From: Thraustochytrium sp. TN22
Taxonomy: Eukaryota > Sar > Bigyra > Thraustochytrida > Thraustochytriidae
NCBI GenBank assembly: GCA_013306675.1
Contig: JABLUY010000165.1
Location: 19,937 to 83,936, forward strand
DNA: 64,000 nt
Direction of reading: 5' to 3'
Under the pieces are notes generated by a model. It was not told where the DNA came from. It ran no database searches and was given only the letters and a program-made list of their open reading frames with translations. Positions 30,336-42,031 of the stretch are shown piece by piece. Every line of letters starts with the position of its first letter. The stretch's first letter is position 1. A program made the translations under genes and the position numbers.

Positions 30336-30607
30336 ATGGAGGAGGGCAGGCGCAGCGCGAAGCGGAGCGAAGCGAATCGTCGCGCTCCGATTCGGTCCGA
30401 GACGGCCGGCCGCGTGCAGGCGCGCGAGCGACGCGCGTCGGCACGACCGGCGCTGGTCCTGAGCCGCACCGAGCCGGCCGCGGAGGAGGCGGCTCTGAGC
30501 GGCGAGGCGCAGCACGAGGCGGCGCCCGTGCGCAGGAAAAGCCTCGGCTTCGTGGACGCCATCGCGAGGAGGTCCTCGCGCATGGGGCTGCGGGCTGGAT
30601 CTGGCTC

Positions 30608-30638
<31 letters not shown>

Positions 30639-33623
30639 GAACAACAACCGCAGGAAGAGGAGGAGGCCACGGCGCTGCGCAAAAAGGGCGGGCGGCGGCG
30701 CAGCTCGAGGAAGAAGTGGAACGTGCGCTTCGAGGACGAGGTGCTCGCCCGAGGCGGCGGCGGCGCGCGCGACGGCCGGCTGTCGCTGCAGTGGCAGTCG
30801 CTCTTCAGCGGTGATGGCGGGCTCGGCAACAACAGTTTCGGTAGCCGCTTGAGCGCGCCGCACGCACGCAGGGCCGTCGAGGATGAGGACATGGTCTCGG
30901 ACACGACGGATGAGTACCTCCGCGAGATGCTGTCGTCGGACGGCGCGAGCCTCATGTCGCTGGACGACCCGGAGGCGCTGTACCTGACGGAACCGTCGGA
31001 GGACCCGGAGGTGCTGCTGGAGCAGTTCCGCGCGGCCGCCGCGCACTGCGACACGTACTTTCTGGACCGCCTGCTCACGTTCGAGCGCGAGAAGCAGCGG
31101 TCCACGAACTTTGGCGCGGGCGGCCCGCTCATCCCGCTGGCCGACAAGGCCAAGGCGCTGGCGCTCGCCATGCTGGGCGGCAAGAAGGAGGTGTACCGTG
31201 TGCTGAAGCAGGCCGCCACGGTGGCGGAAGCGGACGAGTGGCTGGACCACACGCACCCGCACTCGCGGTGCAGCTGCGAGCAGCACCGCGGCGCGCTTCT
31301 GGTGCGCCTCGTGCGCAGCGGCCACATCGAGATGGCCGATGCCGCGCTCAAGGGCGGCCTCGACCCGAACAGCCGCATCTGCGACGGCAACATGCGCCGC
31401 ATGACCTGGCAGGAGGGCGTCGAGCGCTCCTTCACCGCCTCGGAGCCTGCGCGCCTGCAGGCCGTCTTCGACAAGTCCACGCCGCTCATCTCGGCCGCCA
31501 CCATCAACGACGTGCGCATGCTGGACCTCCTGCTCAGCTTCGGCGCAGACCCGAGCCTCGACAACTTCGCGGCCTTCGGCGCCGCCGCGCGCTATGGCCA
31601 CACCGCTTACCTGGATCGCCTGCTGTCCATCTACTCGAATCGCATCGTGGACCCGGGCGACGAGCACTTCATGGCCACACGCCGCGCCAGCACGGTGGCG
31701 CTCAAGGAGGCCAGCGCGGCCGGCCAGGAGGCCACCATCGACTGGGTACTGCAGCGCCTGCAGGAGATCTTCGACTGGCACCAGCCGCGGCGCAACGCGC
31801 GCCGCCAGTCCTCGGTCCGCACCGTCAGTCTGCGCCGCGCCACCACGCCCGGCGGCTCGCCGAGCTCCGCCTCACGCACGCTCGCCATGCTGCGCCGCCG
31901 CCGCCACTCCAACAGCGGCGGCTACGCCGTCGAGACGCGCCGCCTGCCGCCCGCGCAGCGCCAGGTCGCCGAGGTGCTCGACGATGCGCTCGGCGAGCTC
32001 GTCGAGGAGGGCATCGAGCCGGGCGCGGCGCTGCGCGAGTCTATCGCGCAGGGCATCGCGCAGATCACCCGTCTGCAAAAGTCGCGCTTCGCCGAGTTTG
32101 CGCCGCAGCAGCTCCTGCGCTTTTACATTCAGGCCACCTCCGACACGCTCCCGGCCTCCTCGGCGGACCAGGTGGTTGCGCCGCTGCTGGACTGCGGCCT
32201 TGGCCAGTACCTGCTCGGCATCGAGCAGCAGGTGCGCCCCACCAACTCTGGCCGCTGGAGCACCGTCGCCGTCGGTCTTTCCGCCTTTGGCAAGAAGGCG
32301 TCCGCCGCTTCCGCCTCGGCGAGCACTGGTGCGGACGGGGTTGAGGTGGACTTGGATCTCGAGGCTGACGCGCCAGTTTCCGAGGATGAAGTCGAGGCCC
32401 TCCTGGACGAGCCCTCGTTCGACCTGGTGGGTCGTGAGAGAAATCAAGGTCTTGACCAGGCTGCCAACGGCGATGAGAACGACGACGACGGCGACGACGG
32501 CGACAGCGACAGCGACACGCGCCGCCTCGACTACACGCAGCGCCGCAAGCTACGCCGCCCGTCGCCGACGGCCCTGGCCGTCAGGCGCGGCCGCGCCGAG
32601 GCCCTGGCTGCGCCTGACCTCGGCACGCGCCTGCAGGGGTCCCTGCGCGCCGTTGGCGCGGTCTCCATGCGCCTCCTGGGAAGCCTGTTCGCCGCCGGCA
32701 GCATCAGCACCAGTGGCACCGCGGCCGGCCCTGAGAGCCCGGCCTCCATCGTTGGCCCCTTCCGCTCCTCTGGCAAGTCGCCGGTCCGCCGCGACGGCAG
32801 CCAGCCAGTGGCCACGGACCGCGAGCGCCACTCGGCCGTCTTCGCGGCCGTGCAGCGCGGCCATCGCGCCGTCTTGCACCTCCTCCTCGATCTCTGCAGC
32901 GACCACCTCGTCGAGCTCCTCCTTACCGAGGCCGCGCGCAACGAGCAGGAGGAGATGGTCGTCACGCTGCTCGATGACCTGCGCAAGCGTACGCGCGAGG
33001 CCGCGCCGCCGGGCTCCCGCGAGCGCGAGACCGCCGAGGTCCCGCAGCACGTGCTGCGCGCCGCCTGGCGCGCCGCCGTCTGTGCCGGCCATCAGTCCAT
33101 GGCGCAGCTCCTCGATGAGGCCGGTGCGTGCCCCACGCGCTCCGACGTCGTCGACGTTCTCGCCGTGCTCTGCGAGCCCGACGGCCCCGAACAGGTGGAC
33201 CACACTGTGCGCTTCCTGCTGGCCAAGCCCTCTCTCGTTGACCTCCTCGCGCCCTCCGACCTATCCAACATCTTCTACGAGGCTGTCAATGACGACAAGC
33301 CTTCCTTCGCCGCGCTCATCACCGTTCTGCATAACGCCCCCTTTGCCTTCATCGAGATGCGCCATCTGCGCCGCATCCTGCACCGCGCCTGTGGCAACAG
33401 CCACAACAGTCTCTGGCGCATGCTCTTCGAGCAGAGCGTCAAGAACATGCAGATCTCCGACGAGCTTTCCAGCGAGGACATTAGCGCCGCCATCGCCAAG
33501 CTTCTCAAGGAGGCCGAGGATCTCCCCTCTGTCCACGTCGGCGTGCTTACCTTTCTCATGCACATTTGCGATCTCTCCCCCGATGACGAGGAGGACAGCG
33601 AGGAGGGCGAGCGCTGGCTTTGA
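30336..33623 (+). CDS. Ankyrin-repeat-like protein (1095 aa)
   Basis: A single exon. The N-terminal 200 residues are low complexity, with a polyGln run from CAG codons (about 30607-30640) and basic KKGGRRRSSRKKW. Ankyrin-like helical repeats follow at about 320-430 (LVRSGHIEMADAALKGGLDP; STPLISAATINDVRMLDLLLSFGADP; FGAAARYGHTAYLDRLLSIY). A second set lies at about 832-1075 (AVFAAVQRGHRAVLHLLLDL; AWRAAVCAGHQSMAQLLDEAGACP). An acidic region EDEVEALLDEPSFDLV and a D/S-rich run separate the two sets. There are no membrane segments. Ankyrin repeats mediate protein binding; the partner is unknown. The start at 30336 is the first ATG in frame. Confidence 0.75.
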
Positions 33624-34114
33624 GGGCCAGTGAAAGGCGCAGAGCGAGCGAGGCGAGCGTCAAGCGAAGCGAGGCGAGGCGAGGCGAGGCGAGGCGAGTC
33701 TCAAGCGAAGCGAGGCGAGGCGAGCCAAGGGAGGCTCGTCTCTGCCTGCTTCGGTTCACATTTCCGCTGCGCAACCTTTCAGAACCAACACCACTCTGAC
33801 TGCCTGACCTTGAGGCATACGCCGTGTGCCTCACCATACATTCTATTTGCCCGTGCCGGTGGCGGAGGGCCAAGGGAGGCTCTCTCCGTCATCGCACGAA
33901 TGGCTGTTCCACTTGACTTTTATCGCCGACAACACGCAAGCAAGTCGGCTGAAGACTAAATTCTGAATCAACCATGTTGTCGTTCTGTCCATGTCTCGTC
34001 GCCGCCATCATCTTGACGACAACAGGCAACAATCAATCACTCATGCGGTCACTCTCTGCGTCCTCGCGCCTTCGTCGCACAGATCTTCGAGAACCAGCCG
34101 TCGGCAACGCCTTG
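33624..34114. other. Convergent 3' gap with (GAGGC)n microsatellite
   Basis: At about 33644-33726 the DNA is GCGAGGCGAGG repeats with two interspersed copies of TCAAGCGAAGCGAGGCGAGG. The rest (33780-34110) has lower GC content and no coding sign. Confidence 0.65.
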
Positions 34115-34690
34115 TTACGGCGCCGCGGGGTAATACTGAGCTGGGACAAAGTCGGCGAAGCTAATCTCGTAGTGTAATCGCAGCGCAAAGGCGAGCACAT
34201 TGATGACAAATGACGCGATGGCCGTTCGCCTGTACTCGTGCTGCTTGGTTTCGTTGGACACGATAAAGCCCGTCACCAGCATGTAAAAGGCGATAATGTG
34301 CGTGTAAAGGAGCGCCGTGTGCCAGTTGGACGGTGTCCCCTCGGTGTCCCACTCGCGGTACACGGCGAAGAGGTCCACCAGCACCAGCACGAGCAACAGG
34401 ATGCCGTAAAAGAGGGACAAGTCTACCTTGTACACGGTCTTCTTGTACAGCACCTGCGGCTCGCGCCCGCTGTCCACTTCCGGTATCGACCCGAGGAGCT
34501 GCGCGCTGTCCCTGCTCTGCAGCGCCGCATTCTCCGCCGAGGTCGCCGTCATCCGACGCACCAAGTCTGGCTTCCACATGCCGGACACTATGGTCGACAT
34601 GCGCTTGCCGTGCCGCCCGACGCCGCTGTCATTCTCGGCCTCCTTGGGCGAGCTGCCCGACCGCAGCCGACCCATGAAGTACGTGGACAT
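34115..34690 (-). CDS. Small three-helix membrane protein of unknown function (191 aa)
   Basis: A soluble N-terminus of about 90 residues (with GSSPKEAENDSGVGRHGKR) precedes three hydrophobic segments: FYGILLLVLVLVDLFAVY, a segment around HIIAFYMLVTGFIVS, and AIASFVINVLAFALRL. It ends in FADFVPAQYYPAAP. Loops are short. No family recognised. The ATG at 34690 begins MSTYFMGRLRSGS. It is read divergently from the Nup88-like gene and convergent with the ankyrin gene. Confidence 0.75.
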   Translation of the reverse strand: MSTYFMGRLRSGSSPKEAENDSGVGRHGKRMSTIVSGMWKPDLVRRMTATSAENAALQSRDSAQLLGSIPEVDSGREPQVLYKKTVYKVDLSLFYGILLLVLVLVDLFAVYREWDTEGTPSNWHTALLYTHIIAFYMLVTGFIVSNETKQHEYRRTAIASFVINVLAFALRLHYEISFADFVPAQYYPAAP

Positions 34691-35027
34691 GGCCGTTCAG
34701 CGTCCCGTCAGGACCCGCCAGTCGGCGAGAGTCCGTCGCCCGGCCCTGCCTGCTCTTGAGGCGCGGCGCGTGGCCAGCCTGCCTGGGCTAGACGGCCTCC
34801 GCGGCGGGCTCGAGTCGAGCCCGACGTCGAGGTGGGGCTCGAGTTGCTGCCTCTCTCGGAGGCGGCTTTGTCCACGACGCGCTGCATCATGCTCATCATC
34901 ATCATCATCATCGCGGCGACCCGTTAGGCCGCGACCGACTGGCGCCCGGCCGCGGCGCCGCGCGCGCGCAACCACCAGCGGTTTGAATTCGAAGTGGTAT
35001 CATCCATCACCCATTTCGCATTCGCGG

Positions 35028-35060
<33 letters not shown>

Positions 35061-35322
35061 GCGCTCCTCGCTTCGCCCGGCGGCCGCGGCGCGCTGCGGC
35101 ACTCGCCCGCGCCGCCGCGCTCGCCGGCTGCGGCTGGCTGCGCTCGCGGGGGCGGAGGGCCACGGTCATCGACATCGACATCGAGATCTCTAGCTCCAGC
35201 TGCAGCTGCTCCAGCTTGAGCTCCCGCCAAGGCTCTCTAGCTTAGGCTCTCCAGCTCTCTCCAGCTCTCTTGCTAGCTTGAGCTCGTTTCGCCCTGTTCA
35301 CGTCGCCGTGGGACTGCCGAAG
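34691..35322. other. Divergent upstream region, several simple repeats
   Basis: A (CAT)n run lies at about 34889-34914, a (CGCGCC)n run at about 35034-35066 and an AGCTC/CTCTAG-rich tract at about 35190-35285 directly before the Nup88-like gene. No gene seen. Confidence 0.6.
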
Positions 35323-35408
35323 ATGCCGCGCTTCGGCTTCGGCAGTGGCAGCGGCAGCGGAGCCGCCGGTGCCGCCGGCGGTGGCGCGCTGTTCGGATCC
35401 CCGCAGCC

Positions 35409-35454
<46 letters not shown>

Positions 35455-38400
35455 TCGTTTGGAGGGTTTGGGGCGACGCCGCAGCCCGTGGCCAGGTCGC
35501 CGGACCCGTTCGGCACACCACAAACCGTGCTCTCGTCGCGCACGGCGGTCTCATCCGAGGCTGGTGGCTCGCCGATGCGCGGCGGCGCCGCACAGTACCA
35601 GCTGGCGCCCGCGGACCTGGGCCCCGGCGAGGTGCAGCGCTTCGTGACGCAGTGCGGGTCCCGGGCCATGCTACTCGAGGTCTCAGCCGAGGGCACGCGC
35701 CTGCTGGAGGTGCTCGTACCGCGCGCGGGCGGCGGCGGCGGCGGCCTGGGCGCCGCCGGCGACCAGGACGCCTTCGCCAGCGCGCGCGTCGTGCCAACCT
35801 TTCCCGGGTTGCCGCGCCTCGAGGGCGCCGTGAAGCGGTTCGCGGCGGACGCTCGCCAGCATTCGCTGCTGATCGCCACCACGCACGAGGTCGTGGTCTG
35901 CAGGCTGGGCCGCGCCGCGGCGGCCGGTGGCCTCGGCGCCAGCATCGGCGCGACCGCTGCCGCTCACGCGCACGCGCAGGCCGGCCGTCTGCGTGGCGCG
36001 CTGGGGCCGGATCCGGACGACATGAGCGGCTGGCGGCTGCGCGCCGTGGGCCGGACAGCGCTGGCAAACTTCGAGCTGGAGGCCACCGTGGACGGCGCTT
36101 CCGACGAGCTCGTGGGCCAAATCGCCGCGGAGGACGGCAGCTTCGCCGGCACGCTCGAGTGCCGGCGCAAGGGGAGCGACACCAGGTATGACGAGGCGGT
36201 GCCCCTACAGGCGGGCGAGGCGTGGGTGGGCCACTGCCTCTTCGCGCGCCAGGGGGCGCTGCCAAACGAACTGCCGGTGGAGTTGCGCGTCGAGTCCGTT
36301 GATGCGATGCCGCATGGCGGCCTGGGCGTCGTCCTGAGCCTGGGGTCGGCCGGCGTGGAGCTGGTCGACTCCACCTTTTTTCGCACGACGAGCGCCACCA
36401 TTGTCGACGCACAGTGGCACCCGCTCCTGCGCGACAACCTCGTGGTGCTGGACAGCCACGGCACAGTTCGTGCCTACGACCTTGGCGTCGACGTGGACGA
36501 GCCCGTTTGGAGCGGGTCCGTCCTTGTGGACGCGCTGCGCGGCCAGCGCTGCACGGCCATGTGCTTTGGCTGCGCGCCAGGACACACGGCCGCCACCGCG
36601 GCGCGCACCGTGCTGCAGCTGGAGCGCCGCCTCGCGCTCTTCGTGCTCCTGGACTCGGGCGCCGTCGTCTCGCTCTGCCCCGTCGGCAATTACCACCCCG
36701 AGAGCCAGGACGTCAAGGCGTTGTATGCGGCGCTGCAGCAGGAGGCGCGAGCGGCCCAGGCTCAGGGCGAGGCCCAAGCCAGCGAGGCGCTGCAGGCTTC
36801 GCTGCGGTGGGCCACCTCCGTTCTGGACGGCAAGGCTGTGCGCTGGGCCCCCGTGCCGGTGCTGCACTGCCCGTCGCCGGACGGCGACCGGCCCGAGCGG
36901 CCCTCGCGCGCCAGCGGCCTGGCGTTCGTTCCGGTGGAGGGCAGCGTTGTGGCTGTCCTGGTGCGCGCCTGGAGCTGCGGCCGCATCGATACGTTGCTGG
37001 GCGGCCTTCCCGTGCGGCTGCGCGTCCGCGCCTTGCCGGAGGCCAGCAAGCCGGCGCGCAGCAACGCACTCACCCTGCCAGCCGCCGGCGCGCACGCCAC
37101 ACCGAGCCGCTGGTCGCAGACGTCGCGGCTCACGCCGGAGCGCGACAGCACGCCCGGCCGCACGCGCGCCTCGCCATTGCGCGGCCTCTCCGCGAAGCTG
37201 CGCTCGGCGTACCGAAACGACCGCCATCGGCGCGAAGGCTCGGACGGCCAGCTCGACCTGGCTCCGCAGGCGCTCCGCTTCGAGGACTACGATGACGAAG
37301 ACGGCCTGGCCGGCGACGCGGAGCCCTCCAACACAACGGTTGCGGGCGGCTTCGGCGTGCTCGTGCCGGCAGGGGCGGCGATCTCCGGCGATGACGTGGA
37401 CGATTGCGGCCCGCGCGCCCTGGCTGTCAACGCGCGGCCGCCCGTGATGATCGCCCGCACGCAAGTGGGCAGCGGCGCGGCAGTGGAGCTGGCGCTGGAG
37501 AGGGACCTGGTCCGTGCCGACGTGGTCATGGGTACGGACCGGCGCAGCGGCGGCGCCTGGCTGCTCTGGCTGCCGGGGCTCCTGGAGGCGGGCAAGGCAG
37601 GCAAGGTGGACGTCAAGGCGGTCTCGCGCGTGCTGGCGCGTGGCGTGCAGGACGTGTGCGCGCCGCACGGGCCGGCTAGCGTGTCGGTGTTTGTGGAGCC
37701 CGGCGTGGGCCACCTCCTGCTCTCAACGACGCCGGACTCGGGCAGCCTCGTGCGCTGCGACCTGGGCGGCGAGATCCTCAAGCTGGGCGCGCTCCTGGCA
37801 GTCGTCGCAGCGCGCGACGGCGCAGCCGGCCAGGACCGCGCGCTGCTGCTCAAGGACGGTGCGCGTGGTGGCTTCGGCAAGGCGGGCGACGAGGACGACA
37901 ATGACAGCGACGAGGACGCCGTCAGTGCGGCGCGGCAGCTGGACGAGCTCAAGGAGCACTTTGCGCAGCAGCTGACGCGTCTTACAGCTATCCCGCGCAA
38001 GCTGCAGTCCATCAAGATTATGGGCCCGGAGACGCCGCCCGCACTGAGCCTGGCCGTGTGCTCGTGGCTGCACGAGCTCTCGGAGGCTCTTTTGTACGGC
38101 AGCGCCAAGTCCTCCGGGACAGGCCTCATGGAGGGCATCTCGCGCGGCATGGAGACGCTCGGCCGCATGCGCGCGGACCAGGTGCAGACCTTCAACAATC
38201 AGGTGCAGGCGCTGGCGGAGATCCGTAAGAGCCTGGAGGCGACGCTGCGCGGCCTGCAGACGCTCAAGGCGGGGCCGGCGGCGCGTCTGAACGAGCTGCA
38301 GGGCATCATCGACGAGAGCTTCGACGAGCTCCTCCTCCAGGTGGAGAACCTGCGGCCGCGCGACACGCCAGCCGATCACCAGATGCTGCGTGCCGCGACG

Positions 38401-39237
38401 GAGCTCGAGTACCGCGCCGCCTCGTTGGTGGAGGCCTTTGGCCTGCCCGGCGCGCAGCGCGGCATGGCGGCGCGCATCGAGGAGCTCCTGCAGAGCGAGC
38501 GCAAGCTGCGCGCCATGCCCAACCCGGACGACTGCCTGCGCGACCAGCCGGCCCTTGCGCATCTTCGTGAGCTGCAGGCACGCACGCAGGATCTCATCGA
38601 CCGCATGGCGCAGGTGCGCGAGCGACCGTCGTCGGACCAGCTCTCCGTGCAGGGTCTGCAGGCGCGCATCTGGAACGCACGCGAGCGTGTGCAGCAGATG
38701 GCGGCCTCGGGCGTCTTCGTGGGCGCGCCTGTCACGCTCGTGGCCTTTCAGACGCCGACCATGGCCGACCTCAAGGCGGCCCTCGACGGCGGTACGGTCG
38801 CCTCGCTGCGCATCGACCGCCCGCTCTTGCACCGCGCCTACCAGACTGGCTTGCGCCGTCTCATGGGACTCGACGCCATGCAGTGTCCCTTTGCGCTGCC
38901 CACGCCGACGCGCAGCGGGTCGGCGGGCACCATCCACCTTGTTCTTTTGGGCGAAGACGTCGAGGTGGGGCCCGAAGGGCGCGATGACGCCCGGCCCGGA
39001 GCTGAGACCAAGGGCGACCACTGGGTCATTCGCGACGCGCGCGCCTCCGGCGCCGAGTCGGGGCGCGACTCGCTGGTCGCGATCACGCTCGTCGACCTCA
39101 AGCCGGAGCGCGGCGCAGCGCCGCCCGGCCTACGCCTCTGCGCCTCGAACGCCGACTTGGAGGCGGTTTGCGTGCAGCTCAATGGCCTGGCGCGCCAGCC
39201 CGACGCTGCGGCAGTCCGCATTGTCGGCGAGAGCTGA
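35323..39237 (+). CDS. Nup88/Nup82-like nucleoporin (putative, 1304 aa)
   Basis: The N-terminus is FG-rich (MPRFGFGSGSGSG, SFGGFG) with a polyGln run. A large beta-rich domain (about 90-860) follows with propeller-like blades, such as IVDAQWHPLLRDNLVVLDSHGTVRAYDL, the segment that in Nup88/Nup82 reads as WHP...L.VL..D..LR.Y. A long coiled-coil region (about 870-1130; LKEHFAQQLTRLTAIPRKL, QVQALAEIRKSLEATLRGLQ) and a C-terminal globular part end the protein. Propeller plus C-terminal coiled coil is the Nup88/Nup82 architecture, the anchor for Nup214/Nup159 at the cytoplasmic face of the pore. The protein is longer than human Nup88 (741 aa) and has an extra C-terminal domain, so the name is tentative. 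The ATG at 35323 begins the FG stretch. Confidence 0.55.
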
Positions 39238-39447
39238 TGGGACGGACGGCTTCAGCAGCAAGCATGCAAGCAAGCATGCAAGCGAGCGATGTTAGTAGTC
39301 ATGCGTGGGACCAGGTGGTTTGGTACCATGGTAATAATTTCACACTGGCAAATGTTTCCATCACCTTTCCCTCCTTTACCAATTCCGCGATCTACCATGC
39401 TATAGCCTACAGGACACGCGCACGGGCACGTGCGCACGCACGCACCT

Positions 39448-39882
39448 CTACTTGGTGATGGAGTCCAGCATCATGATGGGCTTGAGGATGTTGGCCTTGT
39501 TGGTCTCCACAATGTGGCCATTCTGCACCATTTCGTTCAAGATGAAGTGCGCCTTCTCCAGGTTGAACATAATGTCCAGCTCGCACACATTGCTAAAGTA
39601 CTTGTCCAGCGTCTCCACCAGGCAGTGGATGAACTCCAAAATCCCCAGCTCGTTCTCCTCCTCCCTGTCCACGCCCACGATGAAAAACAGCGACGCGTAT
39701 CTTCTGTAAACCACCTTGTACCCGCGATTCTCCAGGAACGAGCATTGGTTCTCCGTGCGCGCCAGGCACTTGCGGATGATCTCCGCCTCCAGCGCGCCGC
39801 GCTCCTCGATCGTCAGCCACTCGTAGTAGCTGCTCAGCCGCGTCTGGCCCTGCTTGTTCACCATGAGCACGAACTTGATCAT
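39448..39882 (-). CDS. AP4S1: AP-4 complex sigma subunit (clathrin-adaptor small chain)
   Basis: The small chain of an adaptor complex that sorts cargo at the trans-Golgi network. At 144 aa it has the length of human AP4S1. The whole longin-type fold is present: [20 protein letters not shown], then [40 protein letters not shown] and [30 protein letters not shown] and [13 protein letters not shown] are typical of AP-4 rather than AP-1/2/3 sigma. A CCG/CGG run (about 39886-39925) lies directly upstream of the ATG at 39882. AP-4 has been lost in many lineages, so its presence is informative. Confidence 0.87.
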   Translation of the reverse strand: MIKFVLMVNKQGQTRLSSYYEWLTIEERGALEAEIIRKCLARTENQCSFLENRGYKVVYRRYASLFFIVGVDREEENELGILEFIHCLVETLDKYFSNVCELDIMFNLEKAHFILNEMVQNGHIVETNKANILKPIMMLDSITK

Positions 39883-39885
39883 CGT

Positions 39886-39926
<41 letters not shown>

Positions 39927-40049
39927 GCCGCGCTGCGCGCCGCGACGGAGCTCGCTCTGCTGCTGCGCGCGCCGGACGCCGCGCACCCGCCGCCGTCGCC
40001 GCCGCCGCCGCCGCGACCTGGCCGCTGCGAGGAGGACGAGTTGGAGTCT

Positions 40050-41565
40050 GCCTGCCGGTTGGGGAGTGAGGCCGAGGAGGAGGCCGAGGAGGCCGAGACC
40101 GAGCTGCACGAGACGTACGACCCGCGCAGGGCGGGACCTAGCTAAAAAGGCCCGGAAGATTGCCTCGCTGGAAATCGCCGGCGCCCTGCGCGACTTGGAC
40201 GCGGACGTGGCAGACCTGAACCCGACCGCACACGATCTCGCAGGTCTGCCGTCTCGATGCCGACCTCTACTCCTACCTGGGCCGCATCAGCTCGCTGGAC
40301 GGCGCCCTGGACCACGTCCGCTGGCTCGCGAGGCTTCCGGGCATCGGCGTCGGGCTCGAGATCAGAGTAGAGCTCAAGTCTTGTCAACAGTGTCATGCCG
40401 CGAGACGTCCTCTGCACCTACGTGTTCGCGAACGACATGTCGGGCGCCGTGGAATGATCGCTGCGGCGGAGCGAGGACATGCTCGCCTTGGTGCCGTGCC
40501 GGATCGAGCAGCTCATGTTGGTGGGTAGATGTGCGCCAACGCAGCGTCTATCACTGTCTCGACCCTGACTACAAGCGCAGCAAGGCCGACACGTGACCTG
40601 CCACTGGCAGGCGAGGGACCCAGATAAAGTTGCCGGGCTCCAATTTGGAGTACATTCGGACAAGGCCGTGCTCTTTGTCAATGTCCCACTCGAGCCGCGG
40701 CGATGGCTGCCGACAATACGACGGCGAAGATCCGCACCATCCTTGCTCTTCCACGTCCAAGTAAAAGGAACTTGTTTTCTTTTTCGTTCTGTTGCTGGTG
40801 AGCGTCACCATCTCGTACAAGTTCGAGTCCTACAAGCTCACCGCAGCTTCGCCGAGTTCCTAAGTGGCTCTGGCACGGGCCTGCCGTGCGGTGGCATCTT
40901 CTCCAACGCCACTGACGCGACCGAGGCCGTCGACATCGCCAACACGACTGGCGCGTAAACCGCCTCCGGCCTCGGCGACGGCTAAACCTACCTGAACTGC
41001 CTCTGCGAGAACGCACTCACGGGCAATCTCAAGTTCGACACACCGACATTGGCGACGCCTGCGCCTACTACCTCGGCAGCTTCTGGCGAAACCGTTTCGT
41101 GCAGTTCGGCGTCTCGCTCGCCTATCAAGGGATGGCGTGCGAGAAGGCCTGAAGGCGGAAGATCAACAAGAGCGACGGCTGGATGCCCGACCCGTCGGAA
41201 CTCTTTTATGACGCGCAAAGCTCGGGCGACCAAAAGGCGACTCCGGGCAAGCGGCAAAATTTCATCGAGACCTAGCTCAACCACTTTGAGTTCGCGTCGG
41301 GCGTTGGTGCCAAAAGTAGCGGTCCCGACGGGTACGACACCCTGCCTAGGGCCAGTCTCCTCCCGCGCGACGACCCTGTGGACTTTCCGTACCGCGCCCG
41401 CATTGGCGGCAACATGGTCGAGGACTACGGCAAGGGCCAGTTTGGCTTCACCTACCGCGCGAGGATGGATCCGGCTCCGGCCGATGGCTCGTCGGACCAC
41501 GAGATCAAAATCATGACCCCGAGGGTCAGTGAGAACAAGCTGCTCAGCAAACCTTGACCTGCACA
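40050..41565 (+). pseudogene. Decayed gene of an unidentified membrane protein
   Basis: Protein-like stretches follow one another in plus-strand order but in changing frames with many stops: [15 protein letters not shown] (about 40100), KIASLEIAGALRDLDADVADL (about 40155), DADLYSYLGRISSLDGALDH (about 40258), MPRDVLCTYVFANDM (40396), a hydrophobic FFVLLLVSVTISYKFESYKL (about 40780), GDACAYYLGSFWRNRFVQFG (about 41050) and PFRARIGG-like/GKGQFGFTYRARM sequence (about 41390-41465). Composition is coding-like (codon third positions G/C), so this looks like a once intact multi-pass or ectodomain protein gene, now dead. I cannot name the family. Many small unrecognised introns would be the alternative. 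Confidence 0.45.
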
Positions 41566-41662
41566 ACCCCGCCGAGGCCGCCTTCGCGAAAGAACAGGTC
41601 GTCCACATGCACTTTTTTGGTGCATCGACGTCCCTCTTTTCCTGTACAGTGGAAGGCACGCC

Positions 41663-41860
41663 ATGAATGATGTCATCCTCGCCACCAGCTGCACCGGCAT
41701 CACCATCGCGGCCGAGTTTCCCACGCAGATCCTGGCCGGCGTCGCTGCCGGCATGAAGGCGTGTCTGGCGGCCGTGCACGGACGCGGCGTCCTGCACGGC
41801 AACCTCGACATGGACAACTTTGCCATCGATGACGTCGACTTTGATGACGCCAAGCGCGCA
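41663..41860 (+). pseudogene. Possible protein-kinase-like fragment
   Basis: An open stretch reads QILAGVAAGMKACLAAVHGRGVLHGNLDMDNFAIDDVDFDDA. The spacing of AVHGRGVLHGNLDMDN and DDVDFDDA recalls the catalytic loop and metal site of protein kinases (H-x-D-x4-N ... DFG). The catalytic Asp position is Asn and no DFG follows; no other kinase part is seen. Probably a decayed fragment, or chance. Confidence 0.25.
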
Positions 41861-41978
41861 AGCGAAGCTCGAGGGGGAGATGCGCGACCTCGAGGCTTTT
41901 TTTCATCTGACTTCGAGCGAGTTGTCCTGGTGACAACGCCAGCCCGTCGCCTCGAGCCTGCACGAGCGCGTCTCCTGC

Positions 41979-42031
41979 GCAGCGGGAGCCGCAGCGGGAG
42001 CCGCAGCGGGAGCCGCAGCGGGAGCCGCAGC
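41979..42031. repeat. 12-bp tandem repeat GCAGCGGGAGCC (about 4 copies)
   Basis: Four near-perfect consecutive copies are visible in this GC-rich stretch. Confidence 0.8.

Noticed and set aside
40569-40820. Minus-strand stretch LVRMYSKLEPGNFIWVP, reminiscent of the OSCA/TMEM63 'EPxNIxW' motif
   Set aside because: No other OSCA feature lies on this strand, and the surrounding decayed sequence reads on the plus strand; probably chance.
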